64,000 nt of DNA from CAVQEK01 sp964596645. Lineage in GTDB: Bacteria > Bacteroidota > Bacteroidia > Cytophagales > Cyclobacteriaceae. Each line of letters begins with the position of its first letter. Position 1 is the first letter of the stretch. Positions 1 to 8,079 of the stretch are shown one piece after another. Below the pieces are notes generated by a model. That model worked only from the letters and a program-made list of their open reading frames with translations. It was not told the DNA's origin and did not search any database. Made by a program: the position numbers and the translations under genes. The stretch is taken from assembly GCA_964596645.1 (NCBI GenBank), contig CAZQVB010000026.1, forward strand, positions 7,511-71,510, written 5' to 3'.

Positions 1-837
1 CGCCCGGAAGGCAAAGCCCGACTGCACCACACCATTAACCTGATAAAACAGATTGTCCGGGATACCAAAGGCGATACAGCCTTGCTGGCTAAAACCTTAA
101 AAGGTGATACCCTGAAAGATACCTGTGAGAACATCTGGAATTTTGTCTATAAGCATATCCAATATACCAGGGACAAGGTCGGAATAGAACAGGTGAGGCG
201 GCCATCCCGCACCTGGACTGATAGGAAAACAGGCGTGGATTGTGATTGTTATACCGTCTTTATTTCCAGCATTTTAACGAATCTGAACATCCCTCACAAG
301 GTGCGAATCACCAAATACGGAGGCAAGCCCTATTTCCAGCATATCTACCCAGTTGTGCCTAGCGGTACCGGTTATCTCACCCTGGATTGTGTGACTGATC
401 AATTCAACTATGAAGTACCCTATTCGGAAGCCAGGGATTTTGGTATGGACGAACGCAAACCTGTAGGAGAGGTAAATGGCATCCGGGAAGTCAGTGGTGT
501 GGATTCAGCCGACCTGCTTTTGGATGGATTGGGGATCTATAACCTTAAGCAACCGAGGCTACCGCTTCGCCAAATCAGAAAGCCTGGTCATGAGAAAAAT
601 CAGATGACAACAAAGGATAAGCTAACGATCAGAAAGCTGCCGGAACAAAAAACATCATCCCAGCCTGCAATGCAGGTAGCACCAGCCCAGCCGAAGGTAG
701 AGGTAGCACCTGCATGGGACAATCAAGCATCACCAAATGCTGAAGAAAAGCCAACAGGCCTGGGGTTCACTGGAAAAATCCTTCTGGCCCTGGGAATAGG
801 CTTAGGCGCTTATAAACTAACTGAAATCTTAACATGA
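1..837 (+). CDS. Transglutaminase-like cysteine protein with C-terminal membrane anchor (5' end outside window)
   Basis: The reading frame is open from base 1, so the gene begins to the left of the window; about 278 codons are visible. A transglutaminase-like core is suggested by the cysteine in GVDCDCYTVF, the histidine in FQHIYPVV and the aspartate in LTLDCV, in the usual C-H-D order. After a Pro/Ala/Gln-rich linker the protein ends in a glycine-rich hydrophobic helix (KILLALGIGLGAYKL). Family knowledge: such domains act as proteases, peptide-modifying enzymes or cross-linkers. Inference: a membrane-attached virion or entry protein of the integrated element, because it heads a compact block of small membrane proteins. 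The next gene starts 6 bases downstream. The fold is fairly sure, the role is not. Confidence 0.7.
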   Translation, partial: RPEGKARLHHTINLIKQIVRDTKGDTALLAKTLKGDTLKDTCENIWNFVYKHIQYTRDKVGIEQVRRPSRTWTDRKTGVDCDCYTVFISSILTNLNIPHKVRITKYGGKPYFQHIYPVVPSGTGYLTLDCVTDQFNYEVPYSEARDFGMDERKPVGEVNGIREVSGVDSADLLLDGLGIYNLKQPRLPLRQIRKPGHEKNQMTTKDKLTIRKLPEQKTSSQPAMQVAPAQPKVEVAPAWDNQASPNAEEKPTGLGFTGKILLALGIGLGAYKLTEILT

Positions 838-843
838 TGAATT

Positions 844-2253
844 ATGGAATTGCACAGACTTGACGGTTTTACCGCTTCTGGATTGGACAATGTGGACATC
901 CAGGATATAGATTTTGAGACACTGGAGGAGGGCGAAATGTCAGGCCAACAGGTAGAGGCACTAGAAGCTCTGGGTTATGTACAAAGCCCCGATATCGCTT
1001 ATGAGATACAGGATGAAAACGGCAATGTAATCATGTATGCCGATGCGGAGGAAAACTTATATGTTATTGATGGTTTAGGAGAGCTGGGCTTCTTTAAGAA
1101 GATTGGCAAAGGACTGAAAAATGCTGCCAGTTTTGTAGGCAAGAAGGTGATCAAGCCTGTTGCCAAAGGCGTATCCAATGCGGCCAAGTTTACAGCCAAA
1201 AAGGTGATCACCCCGGTAGTAAAAACAGTTAATCGTTACCTGAACCCTGCCACCATACTTTTGAGGAACGGTTTTTTATTAGCCATGAAGGTCAACCTGA
1301 TGAAAGTGGCCGAACGCCTGCGTTTCGGTTATCTCAGTGATGCTGAAGCCCAGAAGCGCGGCATGAGCATGAGCGGTTTTGCCAAGCTAAAAGAGGCCAT
1401 CAGCAAAGCCGATAAAATCTACGAGTTGGCCGGTGGCAAAAAAGAAAACCTTAAAAAAGCCATCCTCACCGGAAAAGGCAATAGCGATAAAGCGGTGCCA
1501 CTGAGTGGTTTTGCATTAGGCAGCCCAATATCAGTAGTGGATGATTATGTTGATCCCTTTGAAAAGATGATCGTGGAAGCGGATGCCGATGAGGTAGAGC
1601 AATTGCTGGATGATGGCATAGAGGTGGAAGGTTTGGGAGTGGTAGTGACCGGTACGGCTGTTGCAGCTGCTTCCGGGGCGGTGGCTTCTATCTCTGCTTT
1701 GCTTAGTAAAATCACCGGAGTGTTTGACAAAGCAAAAAAGACACAGTCTGATGTAAAGAGCCTGGTCAGCACCGCTAAATCCTTTGTACCAACTCCCACT
1801 AAACCCAATGGTGGAGCTGCACCGGTACAGCCATCTCAGCCTATTCCCAAACCGCTGGTCAGGTTCAGCCAACCTGTACCTTCACTGGCACCCAGGTCGG
1901 TTGTCACAACTGCTGTTTCGCCAGCGGTTAAAACTTCTACTCCCGCACCTACCACAACTGCTTTGGTCAGGAGAGCGCCTTCACCTTTAGTACAAACCAT
2001 AGAGGAACCGGAAGAAAAGCAGGGGTTCTTTCAGAAGAACAAAACGCCTTTACTGATCGGTGCAGGTGTGCTGGTAGCCGGAGGAGGTATCTATTATGTG
2101 GTGAAGCAATCCAAAAAGAAAGGCAAAGATAAATCGGTAGATGGAATTCCAAGAGATATTAAAGGAAGGTTTAAAGGCTCGGGTAAAACCAAGTCGTTCA
2201 AACGCAAAACAAACAAGAAATCTAAGAAGCTGGTACCTACTGTGCTTCTGTAA
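844..2253 (+). CDS. Putative element structural protein with hydrophobic segments and basic C-terminus
   Basis: 469 residues, no recognised family. Visible features: an acidic N-terminus (residues 1-75); a Lys-rich amphipathic stretch with an internal near-repeat (GKKVIKPVAKGVSNAAK then AKKVITPVVKTV) around residues 85-130; a small-residue hydrophobic segment near residues 260-285; a Pro/Thr/Ser-rich linker; a glycine-rich membrane helix near residue 400 (LLIGAGVLVAGGGIYYVV); and a very basic tail of about 45 residues. The layout resembles membrane-inserted virion or DNA-binding minor proteins, but that is inference from architecture and neighbours only. It is transcribed with the genes on both sides (6-28 nt gaps). 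Confidence 0.6.
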   Translation: MELHRLDGFTASGLDNVDIQDIDFETLEEGEMSGQQVEALEALGYVQSPDIAYEIQDENGNVIMYADAEENLYVIDGLGELGFFKKIGKGLKNAASFVGKKVIKPVAKGVSNAAKFTAKKVITPVVKTVNRYLNPATILLRNGFLLAMKVNLMKVAERLRFGYLSDAEAQKRGMSMSGFAKLKEAISKADKIYELAGGKKENLKKAILTGKGNSDKAVPLSGFALGSPISVVDDYVDPFEKMIVEADADEVEQLLDDGIEVEGLGVVVTGTAVAAASGAVASISALLSKITGVFDKAKKTQSDVKSLVSTAKSFVPTPTKPNGGAAPVQPSQPIPKPLVRFSQPVPSLAPRSVVTTAVSPAVKTSTPAPTTTALVRRAPSPLVQTIEEPEEKQGFFQKNKTPLLIGAGVLVAGGGIYYVVKQSKKKGKDKSVDGIPRDIKGRFKGSGKTKSFKRKTNKKSKKLVPTVLL

Positions 2254-2281
2254 ATGAATTAAAAATTTTAACACAAGAACA

Positions 2282-2875
2282 ATGGAAAAAAAGGCAGCAA
2301 TAAAAGACAGCCTGATTGAAACAGGTAAGAACCTGGGCTCAGGACTGGTGGGGATGGTAGCCGGTTCAGCCGTAGGCAGGCACTCCCTCTGGATTGGGGC
2401 AGCCACCATATTTGGTGGGGCATGGTACCAGTATGATTGGCTTACCTCGGCAGGTGTAGGCATGGTGGCCTCCAATGGCTTTGCCCAGCGAAACGAAGAG
2501 AACGTGTCCGGCCTGGATGGCTTTCAAGATGAAATTGGCAATGCCAAAAACCGGGCATTATCATCCCTCAAAGCCCTTGGCAAAAAAGTGTACCTGGACA
2601 AATTGTCCCCTTCACTGAGCGAAAAGCTCGGCCTCAATGGTATAGAGGACAGTGAAGTACTCATGGTCAACGGCTATATGGGTGATATTGGCAATTTTGA
2701 TACCTCGGAAGTAGACGAAATCATCCGCCAATTGGAAAACGGTAATGCTGATAACCTGATTGAACAACCCGGGTTTGAGGGCAATGAAGGTGTAGGTGAT
2801 CTAGGTACTCTAGGCAACCCTGACATTGTAGAGCTAGAAGGCACTGATGCATTGGAACTCAATGCGGTGGCTTAA
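2282..2875 (+). CDS. Small membrane protein of the element
   Basis: 197 residues of unknown family. Two short hydrophobic, glycine/alanine-rich segments occupy residues 15-70 (LGSGLVGMVAGSAVG and SLWIGAATIFGGAWY). The rest is acidic, ending in a low-complexity Glu/Gly/Leu tail. Like several neighbours it pairs a short membrane part with a soluble acidic part, which suits a component of a membrane-containing particle. That role is inference. The start at 2282 follows a 28-nt gap and gives the full hydrophobic N-terminus. Confidence 0.55.
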   Translation: MEKKAAIKDSLIETGKNLGSGLVGMVAGSAVGRHSLWIGAATIFGGAWYQYDWLTSAGVGMVASNGFAQRNEENVSGLDGFQDEIGNAKNRALSSLKALGKKVYLDKLSPSLSEKLGLNGIEDSEVLMVNGYMGDIGNFDTSEVDEIIRQLENGNADNLIEQPGFEGNEGVGDLGTLGNPDIVELEGTDALELNAVA

Positions 2876-2933
2876 TCTAATCTGTCTGCTGACAGGCAGG
2901 CATCTAATAATCTAAACTCTAATTTCTAATAAA

Positions 2934-3560
2934 ATGATGCGTAAAAATTCAAGAGAGCAGTTTCTCGAAATCGTTAATGCCCACCTTTCTTTAAGAGAGC
3001 AGGGCAAAAAGCATGATCCAGCCATGGTCAAAGTGGCCGAAGGGATTAAGGAAGGCAGGTTGCAACTGTCTGATAGTGCCTATTACTCCATCAAATACGG
3101 GGGAGACAAGGCCACTATTCATATGTTTGAAACACAGGATGCCAAGGAAATTGGGGTAACCAACGTGACCCAATCCAAACTACCAAAAGATAGGTTGTTC
3201 CTCTGCAACCGTATCATCCTTTTGGCTAAAGTATTCGAAGGGGAAATCCCACAATCCGATACGGCCTGGAAGCAGTTGATCAAGTCCACCAATTTTGATT
3301 CTATCAAAGCGGTGGCAGGTTTGCAAAACGGAGTGTTCACTTTTATGGCCAATAAGAAGATCATCATTGATGAGCGGCCTATGCAGGATTTTGTCACCGA
3401 CAACAACCTGCAAATGAACCTCGGTACCTACTACCTCGAGAACCCAAGGTTTATCCGCGATGATGAAGAGTTTGAATTCACGCTTGAGCTGGGCGATGAT
3501 GCCCCGGACAAAACCTTGGTGAAAGTGGTACTGGCAGGGACTTCAACCGTTCCTGCATAA
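2934..3560 (+). CDS. Unknown beta-rich protein, candidate capsid protein
   Basis: 208 residues. The N-terminal third is helical (residues 1-50). The rest alternates short predicted strands with loops and ends in a strand-rich stretch (EFEFTLELGDD, TLVKVVLAG). No membrane helix, signal peptide or enzymatic motif is visible. It starts a run of soluble, strand-rich proteins (2934-5159) lying between membrane-protein genes, as capsid genes do in tailless phages. Its size would suit a single jelly roll and is small for a double jelly-roll major capsid protein. The capsid role is a hypothesis. A second ATG directly follows the first (2937), so the start is uncertain by one codon. Confidence 0.45.
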   Translation: MMRKNSREQFLEIVNAHLSLREQGKKHDPAMVKVAEGIKEGRLQLSDSAYYSIKYGGDKATIHMFETQDAKEIGVTNVTQSKLPKDRLFLCNRIILLAKVFEGEIPQSDTAWKQLIKSTNFDSIKAVAGLQNGVFTFMANKKIIIDERPMQDFVTDNNLQMNLGTYYLENPRFIRDDEEFEFTLELGDDAPDKTLVKVVLAGTSTVPA

Positions 3561-3571
3561 GCTGTAAACCG

Positions 3572-3964
3572 ATGGAAAAGCAAACTCGGGAAATCCGCAA
3601 AACCTTCAGCTTCCAGGTGGATGAGGCAAACAAGCTTTATACACCTGTCAAATGGGAACTGCCCAAGAAGACTGCATTTGTGAAAGGATTACAATTGACT
3701 TCCGACTTTCCCAATAAGCTGTATTACAGAGGAAGCCAGCGCATTGAAATTGGAGGCGATGAGCTTTTCCCGGAAGGGTTTGATAGTAAAATTCTGATTT
3801 CCAGCATCAGCGTGGCACCCCGAGAGCGGTTCTTTGATCTGGGCGAAGTTCAACCTGGGGATTTATCAGTGAAAGTTCGCTACGAAGACAAAGACCATGA
3901 ACGGGCGGTATTCGGCAATGGCTATCAGGTATCGGTAGTGCTGTTATTTGAGGAGGAAAAATGA
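3572..3964 (+). CDS. Unknown small beta-rich protein
   Basis: 130 residues, no recognised family. The sequence is dominated by alternating polar/hydrophobic stretches (TFSFQVDE, AFVKGLQLTSDF, KILISSISVAP, YQVSVVLLFEEE), suggesting a beta-sandwich. No membrane segment or catalytic motif is seen. Its stop overlaps the start of the next gene (ATG at 3961), which points to coupled translation and perhaps a fixed stoichiometry with that protein. Virion shell or vertex component is one possible role, inferred only from fold impression and location. Confidence 0.5.
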   Translation: MEKQTREIRKTFSFQVDEANKLYTPVKWELPKKTAFVKGLQLTSDFPNKLYYRGSQRIEIGGDELFPEGFDSKILISSISVAPRERFFDLGEVQPGDLSVKVRYEDKDHERAVFGNGYQVSVVLLFEEEK

Positions 3965-4530
3965 TCAGGGGAATTGAACATCGGCATAAACTGGAAGGAG
4001 AAGAATCGGAAAAGTGCCTGATCAAAAGGCGGTTTGTTCCGGTCGAGATATCAATCACTCAAAACGTTCAGTATCAAACCTTCAAAGAAAAGGTGCCCCA
4101 TGGTACAAGGAAGGTGGTCGGAATTTTGATTACGCATGATGCGCCTGACCATAAAATGCACCACAACCGGGCGTATGTAGGCAGCGCTCCCGATATGGCC
4201 ATCAACCAGACCTTGGTCTGTGGACTGAAGGATGACTTGCTCGGAAGCCAGCCGGTCGTTTACCGAATTGAAGTAAAGGAAGGTGAAAAGCTGTATTACG
4301 CTCAACCCAAGCGGTTGGAAATGCCGGAGCTTAAGCTGAATGGCCAGGAAGATAAATTCAAAGATCCGGTGTTCATAGAGCTTCGGGATTTCTGGACAGA
4401 TTTTAAAGAAGACTATTGGGTCTGGGAAAGCAAATATGCCGGTTTGGGCATGGTGAACCTGGAGGTAACCACCATTTCTGTGGACAATGCTGAAGGTGGT
4501 GGAAATGATGATGAAGACGATGATGACTGA
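3961..4530 (+). CDS. Unknown soluble protein with acidic Asp/Glu tail
   Basis: 189 residues; start ATG overlaps the upstream stop by four bases. The body is strand-rich (FVPVEISITQNVQYQTFKE, KVVGILITHD, VVYRIEVKEG). The C-terminus is a run of Asp/Glu/Gly after a strand (LEVTTISVDNAEGGG). Unknown family. It belongs to the group of beta-rich proteins between 2.9 and 5.2 kb. Acidic tails of this kind can interact with basic partners such as the Lys-rich tail encoded at 844-2253, but this is speculation. Confidence 0.5.
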   Translation: MIRGIEHRHKLEGEESEKCLIKRRFVPVEISITQNVQYQTFKEKVPHGTRKVVGILITHDAPDHKMHHNRAYVGSAPDMAINQTLVCGLKDDLLGSQPVVYRIEVKEGEKLYYAQPKRLEMPELKLNGQEDKFKDPVFIELRDFWTDFKEDYWVWESKYAGLGMVNLEVTTISVDNAEGGGNDDEDDDD

Positions 4531-4534
4531 GGTG

Positions 4535-4855
4535 ATGATACTTGGAGAACTTACTCTATTCAGCCCGAAAGGCATTGAAATGAAAATCGAAGTGATAGAA
4601 GCCACTTCTGTTTTCCGCGATCATGACCGGCTGAAGCAGGACCGCTACCTGTTCAATTTTGATACGAACTGCAACTTCAATGAGATTGAACTTAACGAAC
4701 CAATCCCAAACTTGCCTATTCACCCATTGGACATTGAAATCAATGGTGATTACCTGACCGGCTCATTCAAAGATGCTGGATATGCCACTGGACCGTACAA
4801 AGTAAAGCTTTGGCTGATGATTGAAGAAGAACCTGAACTATTGAAAAATGACTGA
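4535..4855 (+). CDS. Unknown small beta-rich protein
   Basis: I chose ATG 4535, just after the previous stop (4530), because the longer reading would overlap the acidic tail of the upstream gene by over 40 bases. The 106-residue product has alternating strands (GELTLFSP, MKIEVIEATSVF, YLFNFDTNCNFNEIELNEP, PYKVKLWLMIEEEP). No membrane segment and no known motif. It overlaps the next gene by 8 bases. It is one of four consecutive soluble proteins of 100-190 residues that look like beta-sandwich folds. Confidence 0.5.
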   Translation: MILGELTLFSPKGIEMKIEVIEATSVFRDHDRLKQDRYLFNFDTNCNFNEIELNEPIPNLPIHPLDIEINGDYLTGSFKDAGYATGPYKVKLWLMIEEEPELLKND

Positions 4856-5159
4856 AGAACTGGCCATACGATACATTCCCCAACGGGTGCAGGAACGAGG
4901 CTTTCAAACCTATCGGCTGGCATTCCAAGACTTGAACCTGGAGCCAAAGCAGGAGATCCGGCTGGCAGCTTACAATGAGCTTTGGATTTTGCTGGAAGCC
5001 GAATCCGGCATCAGCATCAGTTCGGACTTTGGGGAGTACGATTACAATAATTCCAAGCTTTCGGAAAACATCCATGAGCATGCGGATAGGATTGAGATCA
5101 AAAACCAATCAACTGCAGCCAGAAAAGTGAAATTTATACAGGTGATATTAAGTGATTGA
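4848..5159 (+). CDS. Unknown small beta-rich protein
   Basis: 103 residues with alternating strands (FQTYRLAFQDLNL, EIRLAAYNELWILLEAES, KVKFIQVILSD) and no recognised motif. It overlaps both neighbours: 8 bases upstream, and the downstream gene begins at its stop. The shape of the sequence, with a conserved-looking aromatic pair (ELWILLEAE), resembles its upstream neighbour loosely; an alignment would be needed to decide whether these are paralogues. Possible capsid or spike component by location. Confidence 0.5.
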   Translation: MTEELAIRYIPQRVQERGFQTYRLAFQDLNLEPKQEIRLAAYNELWILLEAESGISISSDFGEYDYNNSKLSENIHEHADRIEIKNQSTAARKVKFIQVILSD

Positions 5160-5160
5160 G

Positions 5161-6045
5161 ATGGAAGCAGACCGAATCAGAAAACCAGGGTCGGTAAGAT
5201 TGACCGAAGAGCAGTACGAAGAGATGGAAGCATTGGGGCTGGAGAATGAAAGTGCTTATGTAAAGTATAAACTCAGTGGAGCCCAGAAGCATTTGCAGGT
5301 GCTTAGGGATTCTGCTGAATTGAACAATCATAAGGACTATTCAGGCGAGGAAAAGCCAGCCCAACTGCCAGTCAAACCCACATCTGGATCTCTGGAGGAT
5401 AAACTTGCCTTACAAAAGCTATCCTTAGAAAACGAGCAGCTCAGGCATCAGTTGGAAGAAATCTCCAGAAGCAAAGAGGAATCCCTCAATGGTATCCACA
5501 ATCAGGTGGAAGGGCTGCTCAGGGATGAACTGCTCAAGCGGGATTTTGAAGCCCTGAAGAAAGAGAATAACACTCTTCAGAAGGAAATTGACAAGTTGGA
5601 AAAGGAACTGGAGAAATCCGAGGAAGCTATTGAGGAAAAGTCCGGTGAGATTGAGGAGCTGGTCAAAAAACTGGGGCTGGTAGAACTAGGCAAAGTGCTG
5701 CTTCCGGGTGCCATCAACGGATTGGCCAGCAAATATCCTAAAGAGATGCAGGGTTTGGCTACTACGCTGGGAAGCCTAAGTGGGGACGATGTCAGGCAAT
5801 TGCTACCCGCAGCAAGCCTCTCTGAAGAGCAGCAAAACCTGCTCAACATAGCAGAATATTTCAGGGAGCTTTTTGACGATGAGCAGTTTGAGCAGCTCGT
5901 GCAAATGGTCACCCAGCTTGGAGAGCAGGTGAAGCAAGATGAAACGATGATCAGCAAAGTCATCTATTACCTTAATCAGATGGGAAAGATCAGAAAGTCA
6001 AAGCAAAAGCACACAGAAGAATCGAAAGCAAACAGTATAAACTAA
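5161..6045 (+). CDS. Ribbon-helix-helix-like / coiled-coil protein
   Basis: About 294 residues from ATG 5161 (a GTG at 5152 is possible but overlaps the upstream stop). Residues 10-40 (VRLTEEQYEEMEALGL..SAYVKYKL) resemble a ribbon-helix-helix DNA-binding domain. Residues 75-185 are a long heptad-rich coiled coil (Leu/Glu/Lys repeats such as LEKELEKSEEAIEEKSGEIEEL). A helical C-terminal domain follows. Such a layout occurs in plasmid partition or regulatory proteins (KfrA-like in general design) and in scaffolding proteins. Which applies here is unknown. It sits between the beta-rich genes and the annexin-like gene and overlaps the next start by one base (TAATG). Confidence 0.6.
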   Translation: MEADRIRKPGSVRLTEEQYEEMEALGLENESAYVKYKLSGAQKHLQVLRDSAELNNHKDYSGEEKPAQLPVKPTSGSLEDKLALQKLSLENEQLRHQLEEISRSKEESLNGIHNQVEGLLRDELLKRDFEALKKENNTLQKEIDKLEKELEKSEEAIEEKSGEIEELVKKLGLVELGKVLLPGAINGLASKYPKEMQGLATTLGSLSGDDVRQLLPAASLSEEQQNLLNIAEYFRELFDDEQFEQLVQMVTQLGEQVKQDETMISKVIYYLNQMGKIRKSKQKHTEESKANSIN

Positions 6046-6230
6046 TGGAAGAATTTGAACTCAATATCAAACTGAAGGCTAAAAACCAGGTGGAAGCCAA
6101 TCAGGTGAAGAAGGCCTTTGAAACGATGGTCTCCAGTTTCAAAGCAGATGGCATCATCAAAATGGAAAAAATATTTAAGTCGGATGCCTTTGTACGCAAT
6201 GTGGTCAAGATGAAACTCGGTATAAAATAA
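6045..6230 (+). CDS. Unknown small protein (61 aa)
   Basis: The ATG overlaps the upstream stop in TAATG, a typical coupled start. The product is small, charged and mostly helical (KAKNQVEANQVKKAFETMVSSF, KMEKIFKSDAFVRNVVKMKLG). It has no membrane segment and no recognised family. The tight spacing (next gene after 3 bases) and coupling support that it is translated. Confidence 0.6.
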   Translation: MEEFELNIKLKAKNQVEANQVKKAFETMVSSFKADGIIKMEKIFKSDAFVRNVVKMKLGIK

Positions 6231-6233
6231 ATT

Positions 6234-6656
6234 ATGGCAGCTCCACTTTTAGCCTATAAAGCATGGCAAAACCGTCCCCGGATCAGCATCAGCAGTCAGG
6301 TCACTTCAACAGTACTGGCTGTAGGTGCTGCGGCAGGTGTGTTTTGGGGCATCAAAGCGGTGGTGAAAAACTTCAAGCAGGGTATCCGGGAGCAGCAGGC
6401 TTTGACCGAAGGCAACCCGGCCGCTTTTGCCACACAATTGAAGATGGCTTTTGAAAACGACAACTACTTTGGCTGGGGCACGGACGAAGAAGCGGTATTT
6501 ACCGTATTGGAGGCCATTCCGAGTAGCTCGGTGATGAACAAAGTGCAACGGGCATACCGTGATCTCTACGGTAGAAATCTGGCTGCAGACTTAAAGGAAG
6601 AACTCTCTTCCGAAGAGTTCGCCACCGCTTTACAGATTATAAACGCAAAATCCTGA
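6234..6656 (+). CDS. Membrane protein with a single annexin-like repeat
   Basis: 140 residues. Residues 20-45 form one membrane helix (STVLAVGAAAGVFWGIKAVV). Residues 78-135 read like an annexin core repeat: GTDEEAVFTVLEAIPSSS, then a Val/Met-rich helix, AYRDLYGRNLAADLKEEL and SSEEFATAL. This matches the general pattern of annexin repeats (GTDE..I..IL, Y...YG..L..DL..ELSG.F). Annexins normally carry four repeats and bind membranes through calcium; a single repeat on a bacterial membrane anchor in a mobile element is unusual. The resemblance is from sequence reading, not a search. It lies 2 bases upstream of the peptidoglycan-binding protein. Confidence 0.6.
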   Translation: MAAPLLAYKAWQNRPRISISSQVTSTVLAVGAAAGVFWGIKAVVKNFKQGIREQQALTEGNPAAFATQLKMAFENDNYFGWGTDEEAVFTVLEAIPSSSVMNKVQRAYRDLYGRNLAADLKEELSSEEFATALQIINAKS

Positions 6657-6658
6657 TC

Positions 6659-7681
6659 ATGGCAACGAATACCAGAAAACGCAATACAACATCAGCTGCC
6701 CGGAAACAACCGGCATCAAAACAAAAGGCCGGTGTACAAAGTAAGTACATTATTTACGGCCTGGGTGCCGGGGCGGTGCTCGGTGGAGGGTATCTTTTAT
6801 ACAACTATCTGCAGGACCGGGCAATGATGCAGCGCGGACAGTCCCTCACCGTCAATAACATCATCCCATCCCTTCCGGCTGCTGTACCTAGAACGGCTCG
6901 TAGTAGTTCCTTTCCCTTGAAGCGAGGATCCAGAGGCGAGCTGGTAAAACAACTACAACAAGGTTTGCTCAGGCTGGGTGGTGAAGCGGCCGGTCATATC
7001 CGCAGTACCAGCATCCGTCCGGACGGCACACCGGATGGGGTATTTGGTGGTGGTACCGAAAAAGCACTTCGGGCAGCAGGCTATTCCACTTCCGTTTCGG
7101 AAAGCAGCTTCAGCAAAATTGTAGGCAGCAGCACCGCAGCTACGAGCAAGACGATGAGTAGCAAAGCCATTGCGGATGAGTTGGTCAAAGCTGCCAACAG
7201 CCGGAACTTGTTTGCTGCCCTTGCTGCCCTGAAGCAAATGCAAAGCATCAGTGATTACTTGTCAGTAAGAACTCATTTTACCAATGCCCGTGTCGGAGGG
7301 GTACGGGTGACTACCCCAGTGAATGCCCTGCTGAGTGTGGCCTTTAAAAACAACGAACCGGCCAAAGTAAAGATTCGGGCTGAGTTCACCCGGATGGGCC
7401 TGAAGCAAACCCCATCGGGTACCTGGACTTTGTCCGGACTGGGCGAGTTAGAAACGCTGGAAGAGCTACAACGCTACCTGAAAGACAGTCAAGCCCTCAA
7501 TGTGGCCATTACCCAAAAGCCGACAATGTTACGTAATGGAGCGGGTGACTATATCATCCCGGCTATTCCAGCAAGGACAGTTGTAGGATATCTTACAAAT
7601 GATCAAAAAGGTGTGGCACAAATTATCACCGAAAACGGGGTAACGGTGTATGCCCCAACCCAAAACTTAAAACTGATTTAG
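6659..7681 (+). CDS. Membrane-anchored protein with peptidoglycan-binding domain
   Basis: 340 residues. Basic N-terminus, then a glycine-rich membrane helix at residues 30-50 (YIIYGLGAGAVLGGGYLLY). Residues 88-160 look like a PG_binding_1 fold (PLKRGSRGELVKQLQQGLLRLGG ... DGVFGGGTEKALRAAGY, split here by a gap), with the usual G..G..V..LQ..L and DG.FG..T..A hallmarks. The C-terminal half is unknown. In the element it precedes the holin-like and lysin genes, so attachment to the cell wall during entry or exit is a reasonable inference. Confidence 0.65.
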   Translation: MATNTRKRNTTSAARKQPASKQKAGVQSKYIIYGLGAGAVLGGGYLLYNYLQDRAMMQRGQSLTVNNIIPSLPAAVPRTARSSSFPLKRGSRGELVKQLQQGLLRLGGEAAGHIRSTSIRPDGTPDGVFGGGTEKALRAAGYSTSVSESSFSKIVGSSTAATSKTMSSKAIADELVKAANSRNLFAALAALKQMQSISDYLSVRTHFTNARVGGVRVTTPVNALLSVAFKNNEPAKVKIRAEFTRMGLKQTPSGTWTLSGLGELETLEELQRYLKDSQALNVAITQKPTMLRNGAGDYIIPAIPARTVVGYLTNDQKGVAQIITENGVTVYAPTQNLKLI

Positions 7682-7683
7682 TG

Positions 7684-8079
7684 ATGAAAAAACTCAAACA
7701 ATGGTTTCAAACGAATGTGGTTCCGGTCATTAAATGGCTGTGGAACTACCTGAAGGTATGGCGGGAATTATCTTCCATAGCCGTAGCGCTCTTTCTCTGG
7801 GCTAATAGTGCCTGGTTCCTCAGGAAAATAGATCCGACAGCTGCCACCTATGATGCTGGTGTGTTCCAGGTTTATTTGTTTGCCATAATTGGGCTGTTTT
7901 TGCTACACGGGATCGTCCGCATCCTGATGAAGCTGATCTGGCCGACTTCCGATGATTATTTAGACCATCAATTTGCTCACGACTTTAACTCGATCACATC
8001 ATGGCAAAAGCTAAAACTCTCTACGTTTATCTTCTTTGCTTTCTTGTTTGCAGCAGTGCTGCTGGCAAGGATCATCTGA
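7684..8079 (+). CDS. Three-helix membrane protein, holin-like by position
   Basis: 131 residues. Three hydrophobic segments: residues about 30-47 (LSSIAVALFLWANSAWF), 60-85 (VFQVYLFAIIGLFLLHGIV) and 110-131 (LSTFIFFAFLFAAVLLARII). I chose ATG 7684; GTG 7681 overlaps the upstream stop. The last 79 bases overlap in another frame with the CHAP-domain gene. Size, topology and adjacency to two cell-wall enzymes suggest a holin, which is inference; no holin family is recognised. Confidence 0.55.
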   Translation: MKKLKQWFQTNVVPVIKWLWNYLKVWRELSSIAVALFLWANSAWFLRKIDPTAATYDAGVFQVYLFAIIGLFLLHGIVRILMKLIWPTSDDYLDHQFAHDFNSITSWQKLKLSTFIFFAFLFAAVLLARII

